Assembly: GCF_034009455.1 (NCBI RefSeq)
Contig: NZ_CP125380.1
Location: 1,405,001-1,469,000 of the forward strand
DNA length: 64,000 nt
Direction: 5' to 3'
Source: Pseudomonas sp. P5_109
GTDB lineage: Bacteria; Pseudomonadota; Gammaproteobacteria; Pseudomonadales; Pseudomonadaceae
This document shows positions 28,180 through 36,587 of the stretch, one piece after another; positions within the stretch are counted from its first letter, which is position 1, and each line of letters opens with the position of its first letter. The notes under the pieces are model-generated. The model was not told the DNA's origin and made no database searches. It worked only from the letters and a program-made list of their open reading frames with translations. Position numbers and translations under genes: made by a program.

Positions 28180-28869
28180 ATGAGCATAGTTCGGACAGCA
28201 TTACCCTTGGTTCTGCTAACCAGTGTCTTGACTGGTTGCGCAGGTTTGCAGAAAACCGACTGGCCGACCTGTGCGGCAGTTGGTGGTGTCGTGGGCGCGG
28301 GCCTCGGTGCGACCGAAAGCTCGGCATGGGCGGGGTATGGTGCTCTGCTCGTCGGCGGTACGGCAGCGGCTTATTGCTGGGTTCACGGTGATGGCGACGA
28401 AGACGGCGATGGTGTGCCGGACAGCCGTGACAAGTGCCCAGGCACGCCAAAAGGCGTTCAGGTCGATGCCAACGGTTGCCCACCACCAGCACCTGTGGTC
28501 GAAGAAGCGGTTGTGGTCAAGGAAGAAACCATCGTCATCCGCGATGTTCACTTCCAGTTTGATAAAGCCACGCTTACCTCGTCCGATAAACAGGTACTCG
28601 ACAAGATTGCCACTCGCCTGAAAGCCGAAGCCCCGACTGCTCAACTGACCGTAACCGGCCATACCGACAGCGTGGGCAGCGACACCTACAACCAGAAACT
28701 GTCGGATAAACGCGCCCACTCGGTGGTTGAATACCTCATCGAGCAAGGCGTACCTCGCAGCAACTTCGTGTCGGTTGTCGGCGCCGGTGAAAGCCAGCCG
28801 GTTGCGGACAACAAAACTGCGGACGGTCGTGCACAGAACCGTCGTACGGAAATCAAAATCCAGCGTTAA
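28180..28869 (+). CDS. OmpA family lipoprotein with TSP3 calcium motif (copy 1)
   Basis: A 229-residue outer-membrane-type lipoprotein: signal to LTGC (Cys20), a glycine-zipper-like segment (GVVGAGLGATESSAWAGYGALLVGGTAAAYC), an acidic thrombospondin type 3 Ca-binding repeat (DGDEDGDGVPDSRDKCPGTPKG), and a C-terminal OmpA/MotB peptidoglycan-binding domain (GHTDSVGSDTYNQKLSDKRAHSV; NRRTEIKI). It likely tethers the outer membrane to peptidoglycan. A paralogue follows 92 bases downstream. The ribosome site lies within a hairpin. Confidence 0.92.
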   Translation: MSIVRTALPLVLLTSVLTGCAGLQKTDWPTCAAVGGVVGAGLGATESSAWAGYGALLVGGTAAAYCWVHGDGDEDGDGVPDSRDKCPGTPKGVQVDANGCPPPAPVVEEAVVVKEETIVIRDVHFQFDKATLTSSDKQVLDKIATRLKAEAPTAQLTVTGHTDSVGSDTYNQKLSDKRAHSVVEYLIEQGVPRSNFVSVVGAGESQPVADNKTADGRAQNRRTEIKIQR

Positions 28870-28877
28870 GCCCCCCT

Positions 28878-28914
28878 CGCATCCGCGCCTTGTGCAGTCG
28901 CGGATGCGGGTCTT
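28878..28914 (+). terminator. Weak terminator between the tandem OmpA genes
   Basis: CGCATCCGCG pairs perfectly with CGCGGATGCG (loop 11 bases) and is followed by GGTCTTT, a short T tract; termination is probably partial. Confidence 0.5.
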
Positions 28915-28916
28915 TA

Positions 28917-28952
28917 CTCCTGTGTAACCGGTATTGGCCGGTGACACAGGAG
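28917..28952 (+). promoter_or_regulatory. Strong SD-sequestering hairpin before second OmpA gene
   Basis: CTCCTGTGT (28917-28925) pairs perfectly with ACACAGGAG (28944-28952), and ACCGG (28927-28931) with CCGGT (28938-28942), separated by one A/G mismatch; loop TATTGG. The whole Shine-Dalgarno AGGAG (28948-28952) is buried; the ATG is at 28961. Confidence 0.65.
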
Positions 28953-28960
28953 CTTTCAAT

Positions 28961-29668
28961 ATGATCGTTCTCACAAGGACCGTCTTGCCGGTTCTACTTC
29001 TTGGCAGCCTCTTGACCGGCTGCGCGACCCACAGCGATGGCACTGCCCCCCTCAATCAACGCACCTGGCCAATTTGCAGCCTTATCGGCGGTCTGGTCGG
29101 TGGTGGTCTGGGCGCAATCGAGAGTGGTGCCTGGGCCGCGGGTGGTGCGGCGCTGGGTATCTTGTCCGGCGGCTTGATCTGCTATGCCCAGGATGGCGAC
29201 GAAGATGGCGACGGCGTTTTCGACCGACGTGACCGTTGCCCTGACACCCCCGCCAATACCCCGGTTGACCACCGCGGCTGCGCGGTTCCGCAGTATCCGG
29301 CCAGCGTCCCGCCCGAACCTGTGCAATCGGAGGTCATTACTCTGAGCGATGTACTGTTTGTCTTCAATCAATCCGACCTGACCCCGACGGCCAAGAGTCA
29401 ACTGGATGCGTTGATGAGCAAGTTCGAGGATGCCGATGTGGTCAGCATCAAGGTGGTTGGCCATACCGACAGCGTCGGCTCGGATGCGTACAACCAGGCC
29501 TTGTCGGAGAGACGTGCCAGTAGCGTGGCGGAGTACTTGATCAGCCAGGGTGTCGCGCCGACCAAAGTCACCAGCGAAGGCAGGGGCGAGAGTCAGCCGA
29601 TTGCCGACAACGAAACGGATGCAGGTCGCGCGAAAAACCGTCGCGTGGAACTGCATATAAACCGCTGA
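28961..29668 (+). CDS. OmpA family lipoprotein with TSP3 calcium motif (copy 2)
   Basis: A 235-residue lipoprotein (signal to LLTGC, Cys21) with the same architecture as its upstream neighbour: glycine-rich segment, TSP3 motif (DGDEDGDGVFDRRDRCPDTP), and OmpA-like domain (GHTDSVGSDAYNQALSERRASSV; GRAKNRRVELHI). The two proteins are clearly paralogues from a tandem duplication. The start ATGATCGTTC is chosen from the AGGAG eight bases upstream; that site is occluded by a 14-pair hairpin, so translation is probably controlled. Confidence 0.92.
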   Translation: MIVLTRTVLPVLLLGSLLTGCATHSDGTAPLNQRTWPICSLIGGLVGGGLGAIESGAWAAGGAALGILSGGLICYAQDGDEDGDGVFDRRDRCPDTPANTPVDHRGCAVPQYPASVPPEPVQSEVITLSDVLFVFNQSDLTPTAKSQLDALMSKFEDADVVSIKVVGHTDSVGSDAYNQALSERRASSVAEYLISQGVAPTKVTSEGRGESQPIADNETDAGRAKNRRVELHINR

Positions 29669-29816
29669 GCCAAGAGATAGAGCCGTCGAGCGACACCTGT
29701 GAGCGCTGCGACGGCCGTTCGGCGGCCTTCATGAAGAATTTTCCGTTGCCCTCTGGCTTATCCCGCGTGGAAGCCGTTACTGTGCGCGCAAACAATAATT
29801 CTCATCGGGGGCGCGT

Positions 29817-30095
29817 ATGAAAGTCTTATGGGGGCTGGGGCGGTTGTTGACCCTGCTGTTCTGGTTGGTGGTGTTGGTCAATCAGCTCACGCCGTTCGTC
29901 TTTCCGCTGCACCTGTTGGTCAATCTGGCCGGCGGCTTGTTGGGGTTCATCCATCTACTGGAGGCGTTGCTGTGCTATCGCACTCTCCGGGGTCGCGCCC
30001 ATCCCTGGCTTGACCGCCTGAAGATCGTCATTTTCGGCGTATTTCACCTGCAAACCATTCCTGCCCCCAGCGCTTCGAAGGCTTCCCATGCGTAA
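29817..30095 (+). CDS. DUF1145 family membrane protein
   Basis: A 92-residue protein with two to three hydrophobic helices (LLTLLFWLVVLVNQLTPFVFPLHLLVNLAGGLLGFIHLLEALL) and a basic cytoplasmic end. The layout fits DUF1145. Its last eight bases overlap the start of the collagen-like gene, so the two are co-transcribed. Function unknown. Confidence 0.85.
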   Translation: MKVLWGLGRLLTLLFWLVVLVNQLTPFVFPLHLLVNLAGGLLGFIHLLEALLCYRTLRGRAHPWLDRLKIVIFGVFHLQTIPAPSASKASHA

Positions 30096-30846
30096 ACTCT
30101 GCCTGCTCGCCGTACTCATCAGTCCATTGGCCAGCGCCCAGGTGGTGAGTGTCGAACCCAACTCGCTGATGCGCTTGCCCAACACCGCCAGCACCCTGCA
30201 ATTGGAACGTCTGGAAGTGGCCGATTACGGCACCTTGCTGATTCCCTCGAACGTCACCGAAGTCATTGTCGGTGAGTTGCATCTGGGCCGTGAAGCACGC
30301 ATCGCCATCGTGCCGGGGGAGCAGGCGCTGGCGCTGAAGGTCCATCGCGCCGATTTGTCCGAAGGCAGCCAGATCACCGCCCGTGGCGCCCCCGGGACCT
30401 ATCAGAAGGCCGCCCGATCCGGACGCAACCTTGATTTGCAGATCAAGGCACTGAACGCAGCGCAATTACTCGTTGATGCTCGCGGTGGTGCGGGCGCACC
30501 GGGGTTTGTGGGGCTTGATGGGGCTAACGGCCAGGAGCCGGGCTGCACCTGGGGCCAGGCGGGGCGCGGTGCCGATGGCAGTGATGGCAGCAATGGTCAG
30601 CCGGGAGCGCCAGGGGCTCTGGTTAAACTGGCAGTGCCGCACGATTTCCCCGCAGACCGGATCAAGGTTCAGGTGGCCGGCGGCGCCGGTGGCCTGGCCG
30701 GCCCTGGCGGCAAGCCGGGCGCGGGTGGCAAGGCCAAGGGCTGCCTGATTTACAACGCCGATGGCGGCAAGAGCGGTAAACCTGGGGCTGATGGTCAGCC
30801 GGGGCCGGAAGGCGCGGCGGGTTCGGTGGTTGTACAGCGGATGTAA
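30088..30846 (+). CDS. Exported collagen-like repeat protein
   Basis: A 252-residue protein with a signal peptide (cleavage near ASAQ-VVS). Residues about 20-120 form a beta-rich domain that resembles a head or anchor. From about residue 128 to the end the sequence is Gly-rich and partly collagen-like, with blocks such as GADGSDGSNGQPGAPGA and GKSGKPGADGQPGPEGAAG, interrupted by a beta segment and two Cys-containing stretches (EPGCTWGQ, AKGCLIYN) that could pair. No long uninterrupted Gly-X-Y tract exists, so a full triple helix is uncertain. It overlaps the DUF1145 gene. Role in the envelope or outside the cell is unknown. Confidence 0.75.
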   Translation: MRKLCLLAVLISPLASAQVVSVEPNSLMRLPNTASTLQLERLEVADYGTLLIPSNVTEVIVGELHLGREARIAIVPGEQALALKVHRADLSEGSQITARGAPGTYQKAARSGRNLDLQIKALNAAQLLVDARGGAGAPGFVGLDGANGQEPGCTWGQAGRGADGSDGSNGQPGAPGALVKLAVPHDFPADRIKVQVAGGAGGLAGPGGKPGAGGKAKGCLIYNADGGKSGKPGADGQPGPEGAAGSVVVQRM

Positions 30847-30860
30847 GCAACACCGAGAGC

Positions 30861-31034
30861 CCTGTGGCGAGGGGGCTTGCCTGTGGTGAGGGGGCTTGCC
30901 CCCGTTGGGCCGCGAAGCGGCCCCAAATTCCGGCAATCGCAATACTGCTGAAGGTTAGCGTTGTCTGGATTTACGACTGCTACGCAGCCGAACGGGGGCA
31001 AGCTCCCTCGCCACAGGCAAGCCCCCTCGCCACA
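30861..31034. repeat. REP-like element, type B (long inverted array)
   Basis: Two copies of a 'GTGGCGAGGGGGCTTGC' core at the left and two inverted copies at the right (GGGGGCAAGCTCCCTCGCCA, GCAAGCCCCCTCGCCAC) enclose about 110 bases with internal palindromes (GGGCCGCGAAGCGGCCC). This is a different family from type A. Confidence 0.8.
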
Positions 31035-31048
31035 AAAGCTCGGCAGAT

Positions 31049-31513
31049 TCAAAACATCGGCCGAGCCGCAGCAATCGCCACCACGGCCAACCCCACCAGT
31101 AGATTGATCCCCACCAAGCGGCGAATCCGTCCCAGCACACCGGCACCCGCCGGCCAATCCTGCTCGGCCACCGCGGTGCGCAACTCCGGCAACATCAGCG
31201 CCTGAATGCGGATAAACAGCGCGGTCATCACCACATACAAGCCCATCATCACCTGTACATAACGTGGCGCAGTTTCAAAGCCACCGAAGTGCATGTGCAG
31301 CATGCCCACGCCGCTGACCGGCAACAGCACGACCGCCACCCAGACCCAACGGAAAAAACCTTGAAACACTTCTACCCACAGCTTCAGCCGGGCAGGGCCC
31401 TCCAGTGCCGTGATCGCAGCGGGTCGCAAGACCATCCAGGCGAAAAACATGCCGCCGACCCAGACCAGGGCTGCCAGTACATGCAGGCTATAAGTGAGGC
31501 TAAAAAGTGTCAT
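31049..31513 (-). CDS. CopD family integral membrane protein
   Basis: A 154-residue protein with four transmembrane helices. The first helix SLHVLAALVWVGGMFFAWMVL carries the conserved His and Trp of the CopD/YtpI-like group, and HMHFGG supplies further His. Homologues are loosely linked to copper handling or haem-like cofactors, but this short form has no proven role. It is divergent from dinG, 99 bases apart. Confidence 0.83.
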   Translation of the reverse strand: MTLFSLTYSLHVLAALVWVGGMFFAWMVLRPAAITALEGPARLKLWVEVFQGFFRWVWVAVVLLPVSGVGMLHMHFGGFETAPRYVQVMMGLYVVMTALFIRIQALMLPELRTAVAEQDWPAGAGVLGRIRRLVGINLLVGLAVVAIAAARPMF

Positions 31514-31612
31514 TGGGGTACTCCGTTCTGCGCGGGATTCATTAGCGGGGTATGATAGCGGCCGAACCGAACTACTGAAAATTTATCCAGCGTTTTTAAC
31601 GCCCGACAATCA

Positions 31613-33757
31613 ATGATCAGCACCGAACTCAAAACCACGATCCAGGGCGCCTACTCGCGTTTTCTCGAAGCCAAGAGCCTCAAGCCGCGCTACGGCCAAC
31701 GCCTGATGATCGCCGAAATCGCCAAGGTCCTGGGTGACATCGACACCGACGACGAAGGCCGGCGCAGTGGCGACCCCGCGATCGTCGCGGTGGAAGCCGG
31801 CACCGGTACCGGCAAGACCGTGGCCTACAGCCTGGCGGCGATTCCGACCGCCAAGGCCGCGGGCAAACGCCTGGTGATAGCCACGGCCACCGTGGCCCTG
31901 CAAGAGCAGATCGTCTACAAGGACCTGCCCGACCTGATGCGCAACAGCGGGCTGAATTTCAGCTTCGCCCTGGCCAAGGGCCGCGGGCGCTACATGTGCC
32001 TGTCCAAGCTCGACATGTTGCTCCAGGAAGGCCACGCGCAGACCGCCACGGCGCAGCTGTTCGAAGAAGAAGGCTTCAAGATCGAGGTCGACGAGGCCAG
32101 CCAGAAGCTGTTCACCAGCATGATCGAGAAGCTCGCCGGCAATAAGTGGGACGGCGACCGCGACAGTTGGTCCACCGCCCTGGAAGACGCCGACTGGGCG
32201 CGCCTGACCACCGACCACAGCCAGTGCACCAACCGCCATTGCCCGAACTTCGGCCAGTGCGCCTTCTACAAGGCCCGCGAAGGCATGGGCAAGGTCGACG
32301 TGATCGTCACCAACCACGACATGGTCCTGGCCGACCTGGCCCTGGGCGGTGGTGCGGTGCTGCCGGACCCGCGCGACACCATCTACGTGTTCGACGAAGG
32401 CCATCACCTGCCGGACAAGGCCATCGGCCACTTTGCCCATTACACGCGCCTGCGCTCCACTGCCGACTGGCTGGAAACCACCGCCAAGAACCTCACCAAA
32501 TTGCTGGCCCAGCACCCGTTGCCAGGCGACCTGGGCAAGTTGATCGAGCAGGTGCCCGAGCTGGCGCGGGAGATCAAGACCCAGCAGCAGTTCATGTTCA
32601 CTGCGTGTGAGCAGATTGCCGATTTCAAACCCGGCGAAGACGTCGAAGGCCGCGAGCGCCCGCGTCATCGATTCGTCGGCGGGGTGATTCCCGAGCACAT
32701 GCGTGAAATGGGCATCGAGCTGAAGAAAGGCTTCGCGCGCCTGACCGACCTGTTCACCCGCCTGACCGACCTGCTCAAGGAAGGCATGGACGGCGAGGTC
32801 AACATTGGCATCGCCAGCAACCAGGCCGAAGAGTGGTATCCGCTGTTCGGCAGCCTGTTGTCGCGTTCTTCCGGTAACTGGGAGCTGTGGACTGCCTTCA
32901 CCGTCGAAGACCCGGAAGACAACCCGCCGATGGCGCGCTGGCTGACCCTGGCCGAAAGCGGCTCGCTGTTCGACATCGAGGTCAACGCAAGTCCCATCCT
33001 CGCGGCGGAAATGCTTCGCCGCAACCTGTGGAACGTGGCCTATGGCTGCTTGGTGACCTCGGCGACCTTGACCGCCCTCGGCACCTTCGACCGCTTCCGC
33101 ATGCGCGCCGGCCTGCCGAAAAAAGCCGTGACGGCGGTAGTGCCAAGCCCGTTCCATCATGCCGACGCCGGTGTGTTGCGGGTGCCGAACCTGAACGCCG
33201 ACCCGCGTGATGCAGCGGCGCATACCGCCGCGATCATTCGTGACCTGCCTGAATTGGTCGAAGGCTCGCGGGGCACGCTGGTGCTGTTTTCCTCGCGTAA
33301 GCAGATGCAGGACGTGTTCGACGGCCTCGACCGCGATTGGCGCAAGCAAGTGTTTATCCAGGGCAACCTGTCGAAACAGGAAACCCTGAACAAGCACAAG
33401 GCAAGGGTCGATGGCGGTGACTCCAGCGTGTTGTTCGGCCTGGCGAGCTTCGCCGAAGGGGTCGACTTGCCCGGTGCCTATTGCGAGCACGTGGTCATCG
33501 CCAAGATTCCATTCTCGGTACCGGATGATCCGGTCGAGGCTGCACTGGCCGAGTGGATCGAAGCCCGGGGCGGCAATCCGTTCATGGAAATCTCCGTGCC
33601 GGACGCCTCGCTGAAGCTGGTCCAGGCCTGCGGCCGCTTGCTGCGCACCGAAGAAGACCGCGGCACCATCACCTTGCTCGACCGGCGCCTGGTGACCCAG
33701 CGCTATGGCAAAGCCATCCTCAACGCGTTGCCGCCGTTCCGTCGAGAAATTTCCTGA
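31613..33757 (+). CDS. dinG: ATP-dependent DNA helicase DinG
   Basis: A 714-residue XPD-like superfamily 2 helicase. Walker A is AGTGTGKT (62-69) and the DEAH box is DEGH (261-264). Four Cys of the Fe-S cluster are all present: Cys129 (RYMC), Cys205, Cys210 and Cys216 (QCTNRHCPNFGQC). Helicase motif VI is represented by QACGRLLRTEEDRG. It unwinds DNA 5'-3', including R-loops and G-quadruplexes, at collisions of replication and transcription. Length and motifs are normal. No LexA box was seen in the 99-base leader, so SOS control as in E. coli is not supported here. Confidence 0.96.
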   Translation: MISTELKTTIQGAYSRFLEAKSLKPRYGQRLMIAEIAKVLGDIDTDDEGRRSGDPAIVAVEAGTGTGKTVAYSLAAIPTAKAAGKRLVIATATVALQEQIVYKDLPDLMRNSGLNFSFALAKGRGRYMCLSKLDMLLQEGHAQTATAQLFEEEGFKIEVDEASQKLFTSMIEKLAGNKWDGDRDSWSTALEDADWARLTTDHSQCTNRHCPNFGQCAFYKAREGMGKVDVIVTNHDMVLADLALGGGAVLPDPRDTIYVFDEGHHLPDKAIGHFAHYTRLRSTADWLETTAKNLTKLLAQHPLPGDLGKLIEQVPELAREIKTQQQFMFTACEQIADFKPGEDVEGRERPRHRFVGGVIPEHMREMGIELKKGFARLTDLFTRLTDLLKEGMDGEVNIGIASNQAEEWYPLFGSLLSRSSGNWELWTAFTVEDPEDNPPMARWLTLAESGSLFDIEVNASPILAAEMLRRNLWNVAYGCLVTSATLTALGTFDRFRMRAGLPKKAVTAVVPSPFHHADAGVLRVPNLNADPRDAAAHTAAIIRDLPELVEGSRGTLVLFSSRKQMQDVFDGLDRDWRKQVFIQGNLSKQETLNKHKARVDGGDSSVLFGLASFAEGVDLPGAYCEHVVIAKIPFSVPDDPVEAALAEWIEARGGNPFMEISVPDASLKLVQACGRLLRTEEDRGTITLLDRRLVTQRYGKAILNALPPFRREIS

Positions 33758-33853
33758 AGCACCGGTGGGCAATTTTGCCCACCGCGTTGTCTATCTCTCT
33801 GCCATCGCTTTTCCACTGGCCCATTGAAGGTCGTTAGGGAGAATTTCGTTCTC

Positions 33854-36337
33854 ATGATTTGCCGTTCGTTGCCCGCTGTTTTTGCCCTGATGTTCGCAAC
33901 ACCTCTGCTGGCCGCGCCTGCCAGCCAGCAGACGCTGTTCAACTTTGTGCGCCCCGCCGATGTGGTCCAGGTGGCGACTCAGGACGCCAGCCTGCCGCAA
34001 TCCAACGCCGAGCAAACCCCCGAGGGCGAAGTGCTGCGCCGGGTGACGTTCAACCCGGTCGCCCGGCCAACCTTGCGCCTGACCCCGCAAACAGGCGCTT
34101 GGGACTGGTCGCAGTCGGGCGTCATGAGCCTGCGAATCCAGAGCGCGATGAACTGGGCCTTGACCCTGTACGTGACCATCCAGAGCAACGACGGCAAGAC
34201 ACTGGTCAGCCGCGTCGATCTGCCGGCGGGGCCTGCGCAAACCCTGTTGGTCCCGTTGCAAGCGACATCGCCGCTCAGCCAGGGCATGAAGGCCGGTCCG
34301 CCGATGCCGATGACCGTGGAGGGTCAACGCATCCTGCTGGCCAGCAGCGCCGGTGAGTTGGATCGCAGCCAGGTCGTGTCGGTGAGCTTGTCGATGGACC
34401 AGCCGAAAGCTGCGCAAAGCATCCTGCTGGAACGCTTTGGTGTGCAGGACGGTGAGTCGGTCACCCAAGCCGTGTATGGCGGGCTGGTGGATGCGTATGG
34501 CCAGTCGACCCGGGCCAAATGGCCGGAAAAAATCAGCAGCGATGAACAACTCAAAGGCGCTGCCGGCAAGGAGCAGCAACAACTGAAAACCTGGCTGGCC
34601 GAGCGCGAAAAGTCCTCCCTGGACAAGTTCGGTGGCTTGACCAAAGGCCCGTCGTTCAAGGCCAGCGGCTTCTTCCGCACGGAGAAACGTAATGGTCGCT
34701 GGTATCTGGTGACGCCTGAGGGGCACCCGTTCTACTCCCTCGGGGTCAATACCGTGGCCCCGGATGTCGACCAGACCTACGTGGCCGGTCGCGAGTGGAT
34801 GTTCGAATCCCTGCCCAAGGCTGACGAGGCGCTGGCCAGCCACTACGGCGAGGGTGACAACCGTGGCGGCAACGGTGCCGATCAAGGGCGCGGCTACAAT
34901 GCCGGGCGCTGGTACGACTTCTACGGTGCCAACCTGCAACGCCTGTTTGGCAATCCTTGCGAATCGAGCAGCGCCACCAAGGCTGGCGTCGCCGAAGCGG
35001 CAAAGGCCGATGCGGTTGAAGCAACGACGGAAAAGGCCGCCGAGAAACCGGTTGTGCCTGCGACTGCCGAGTCCGGTGTCGCCGAAGCAGCCAAAGTCGA
35101 GGCAAATACGCCAGCGCCAGTCGCTGCCGAACCCTGCAAGGCCACATTCGACGAGCAGCGCTGGGCCAGTCATACCCTTGATCGCTTGCAGGCCTGGGGC
35201 TTCAACACCATTGGCAACTGGAGTGCACCGGTACTGGGCAACGCTGATCGCGTGGCGTACACCTTGCCGCTGTCGATCGTCGGCGACTACGCCAGCATCA
35301 GTACCGGTACCGACTGGTGGGGCGGCATGCCCGACCCGTTCGACCCGCGTTTCGCCATGGCCACCGAACGTGCCGTGGCGATTGCCGCCCGCGACCATCG
35401 TGACGATCCTTGGTTGATCGGTTACTACGCCGACAACGAACTGGCCTGGGCCGGTCCCGGCGATGACCCGAAAGCCCGTTATGCCCTGGCCTACGGCACC
35501 TTGAAAATGACCACCGACGTGCCGGCCAAGCGCGCATTCCTCAAGCAACTGCGCGACAAGTACCGCAACCAGGCGGGTCTGTCGAAGGCCTGGGGCATTG
35601 ATCTGCCGGCCTGGGAGTTGATGGAGGACCCGGGATTCGTGCCGCCGCTCCCGAGCGCCGAGCACCCGGAAATCGAAGCGGACTTCAAATACTTCCAGAA
35701 GGTCTTTGCCGACACTTATTTCAAGACCATCTCCGACTCGCTCAAATGGCACGCGCCGAACCAGCTGCTGCTCGGTGGCCGGTTCGCCATCAGCACGCCT
35801 GAAGCCGTGGAGTCCTGCGCCCAGTATTGCGACGTGTTGAGCTTCAACATGTACACCCTGCAACCCCAGGACGGTTACGACTTCGCCAGGCTGCGCAGTC
35901 TCGACAAGCCTGTGCTGATTACCGAATTCAACTTCGGCTCGGCTGATCGTGGCCCGTTCTGGGGCGGGGTCACGCAGTTGGCGAAGGAGGAGGACCGCGG
36001 GCCGGCGTATGCCAACTTCCTCAAACAGGCCTTGAGCGAGCCGTCGATTGTTGGCGTGCATTGGTTCCAGTACCTCGATCAACCGGTCACCGGGCGCCTG
36101 CTTGACGGTGAAAACGGTCACTTCGGGTTGGTGGGCATCACAGACCTGCCGTTCCAGGGCTTTGTCGACAGCGTGCGCAAGAGCAATCTGATGACAGTCG
36201 AGCAATTGGGCAAAGAGGCCGAGAAGGCAGCGGCCGCCGCCGACAAAGCCAGCCACGACGCCGAGGGCGGCCGCAAGGCCGAAGCCGGCAAGGGACCGGG
36301 GAAGGGCGCTGGCGGGCATTCCGGGAATGGCCACTAG
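33854..36337 (+). CDS. Secreted clan GH-A glycoside hydrolase (beta-galactosidase/agarase-like)
   Basis: An 827-residue exported protein with a signal peptide (FALMFATPLLAAPAS). An N-terminal beta-sandwich region (to about 230) precedes a TIM barrel: FFRTEKRNGRWYLVTPEGHPFYSLGVN, GYYADNELAW with acid/base Glu529, and LITEFNFG with nucleophile Glu691, as in GH42/GH50 enzymes. A low-complexity Ala/Glu/Lys-rich insertion (about 370-435) interrupts the barrel, and the tail is Gly/Lys/Ala-rich. The ATG at 33854 is chosen over an upstream TTG from the GGGAG site. The natural substrate, perhaps an exopolysaccharide, is unknown. Confidence 0.8.
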   Translation: MICRSLPAVFALMFATPLLAAPASQQTLFNFVRPADVVQVATQDASLPQSNAEQTPEGEVLRRVTFNPVARPTLRLTPQTGAWDWSQSGVMSLRIQSAMNWALTLYVTIQSNDGKTLVSRVDLPAGPAQTLLVPLQATSPLSQGMKAGPPMPMTVEGQRILLASSAGELDRSQVVSVSLSMDQPKAAQSILLERFGVQDGESVTQAVYGGLVDAYGQSTRAKWPEKISSDEQLKGAAGKEQQQLKTWLAEREKSSLDKFGGLTKGPSFKASGFFRTEKRNGRWYLVTPEGHPFYSLGVNTVAPDVDQTYVAGREWMFESLPKADEALASHYGEGDNRGGNGADQGRGYNAGRWYDFYGANLQRLFGNPCESSSATKAGVAEAAKADAVEATTEKAAEKPVVPATAESGVAEAAKVEANTPAPVAAEPCKATFDEQRWASHTLDRLQAWGFNTIGNWSAPVLGNADRVAYTLPLSIVGDYASISTGTDWWGGMPDPFDPRFAMATERAVAIAARDHRDDPWLIGYYADNELAWAGPGDDPKARYALAYGTLKMTTDVPAKRAFLKQLRDKYRNQAGLSKAWGIDLPAWELMEDPGFVPPLPSAEHPEIEADFKYFQKVFADTYFKTISDSLKWHAPNQLLLGGRFAISTPEAVESCAQYCDVLSFNMYTLQPQDGYDFARLRSLDKPVLITEFNFGSADRGPFWGGVTQLAKEEDRGPAYANFLKQALSEPSIVGVHWFQYLDQPVTGRLLDGENGHFGLVGITDLPFQGFVDSVRKSNLMTVEQLGKEAEKAAAAADKASHDAEGGRKAEAGKGPGKGAGGHSGNGH

Positions 36338-36348
36338 GCCCTGAAACC

Positions 36349-36484
36349 CTGTGGCGAGGGGGCTTGCCTGTGGCGAGGGGGCTTGCCCCCGTTGGGTTGC
36401 GCAGCGACCCCAAAATCTCGGCAACGGCCCAAGACTTTGGGAGTGCTGCGCACTCCAGCGGGGGCAAGCCCCCTCGCCACAAGG
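36349..36484. repeat. REP-like element, type B
   Basis: Left arm holds two GTGGCGAGGGGGCTTGC copies and the right arm GGGGGCAAGCCCCCTCGCCA; the middle holds short palindromes (GGGTTGCGCAGCGACCC and GAGTGCTGCGCACTC). Same family as at 30861-31034. Confidence 0.8.
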
Positions 36485-36587
36485 GATCGGCGGTAAAACA
36501 ACCGCCCGGCCCCACCCTGTTCCCAAAACCCTCAAGGGCTGGAACAATGCCCGCCACTTTGTAGAGTGTTAATCCGGGGAGTTGCGG

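Noticed and set aside
31610..33772. 720-codon frame antisense to dinG
   Set aside because: A by-product of GC-rich third positions; the dinG frame has full helicase and Fe-S motifs.
33791..36547. 918-codon frame antisense to the glycosidase gene
   Set aside because: Low-complexity Arg/Gly/Leu-rich translation without any domain, mirror of a well-supported gene.
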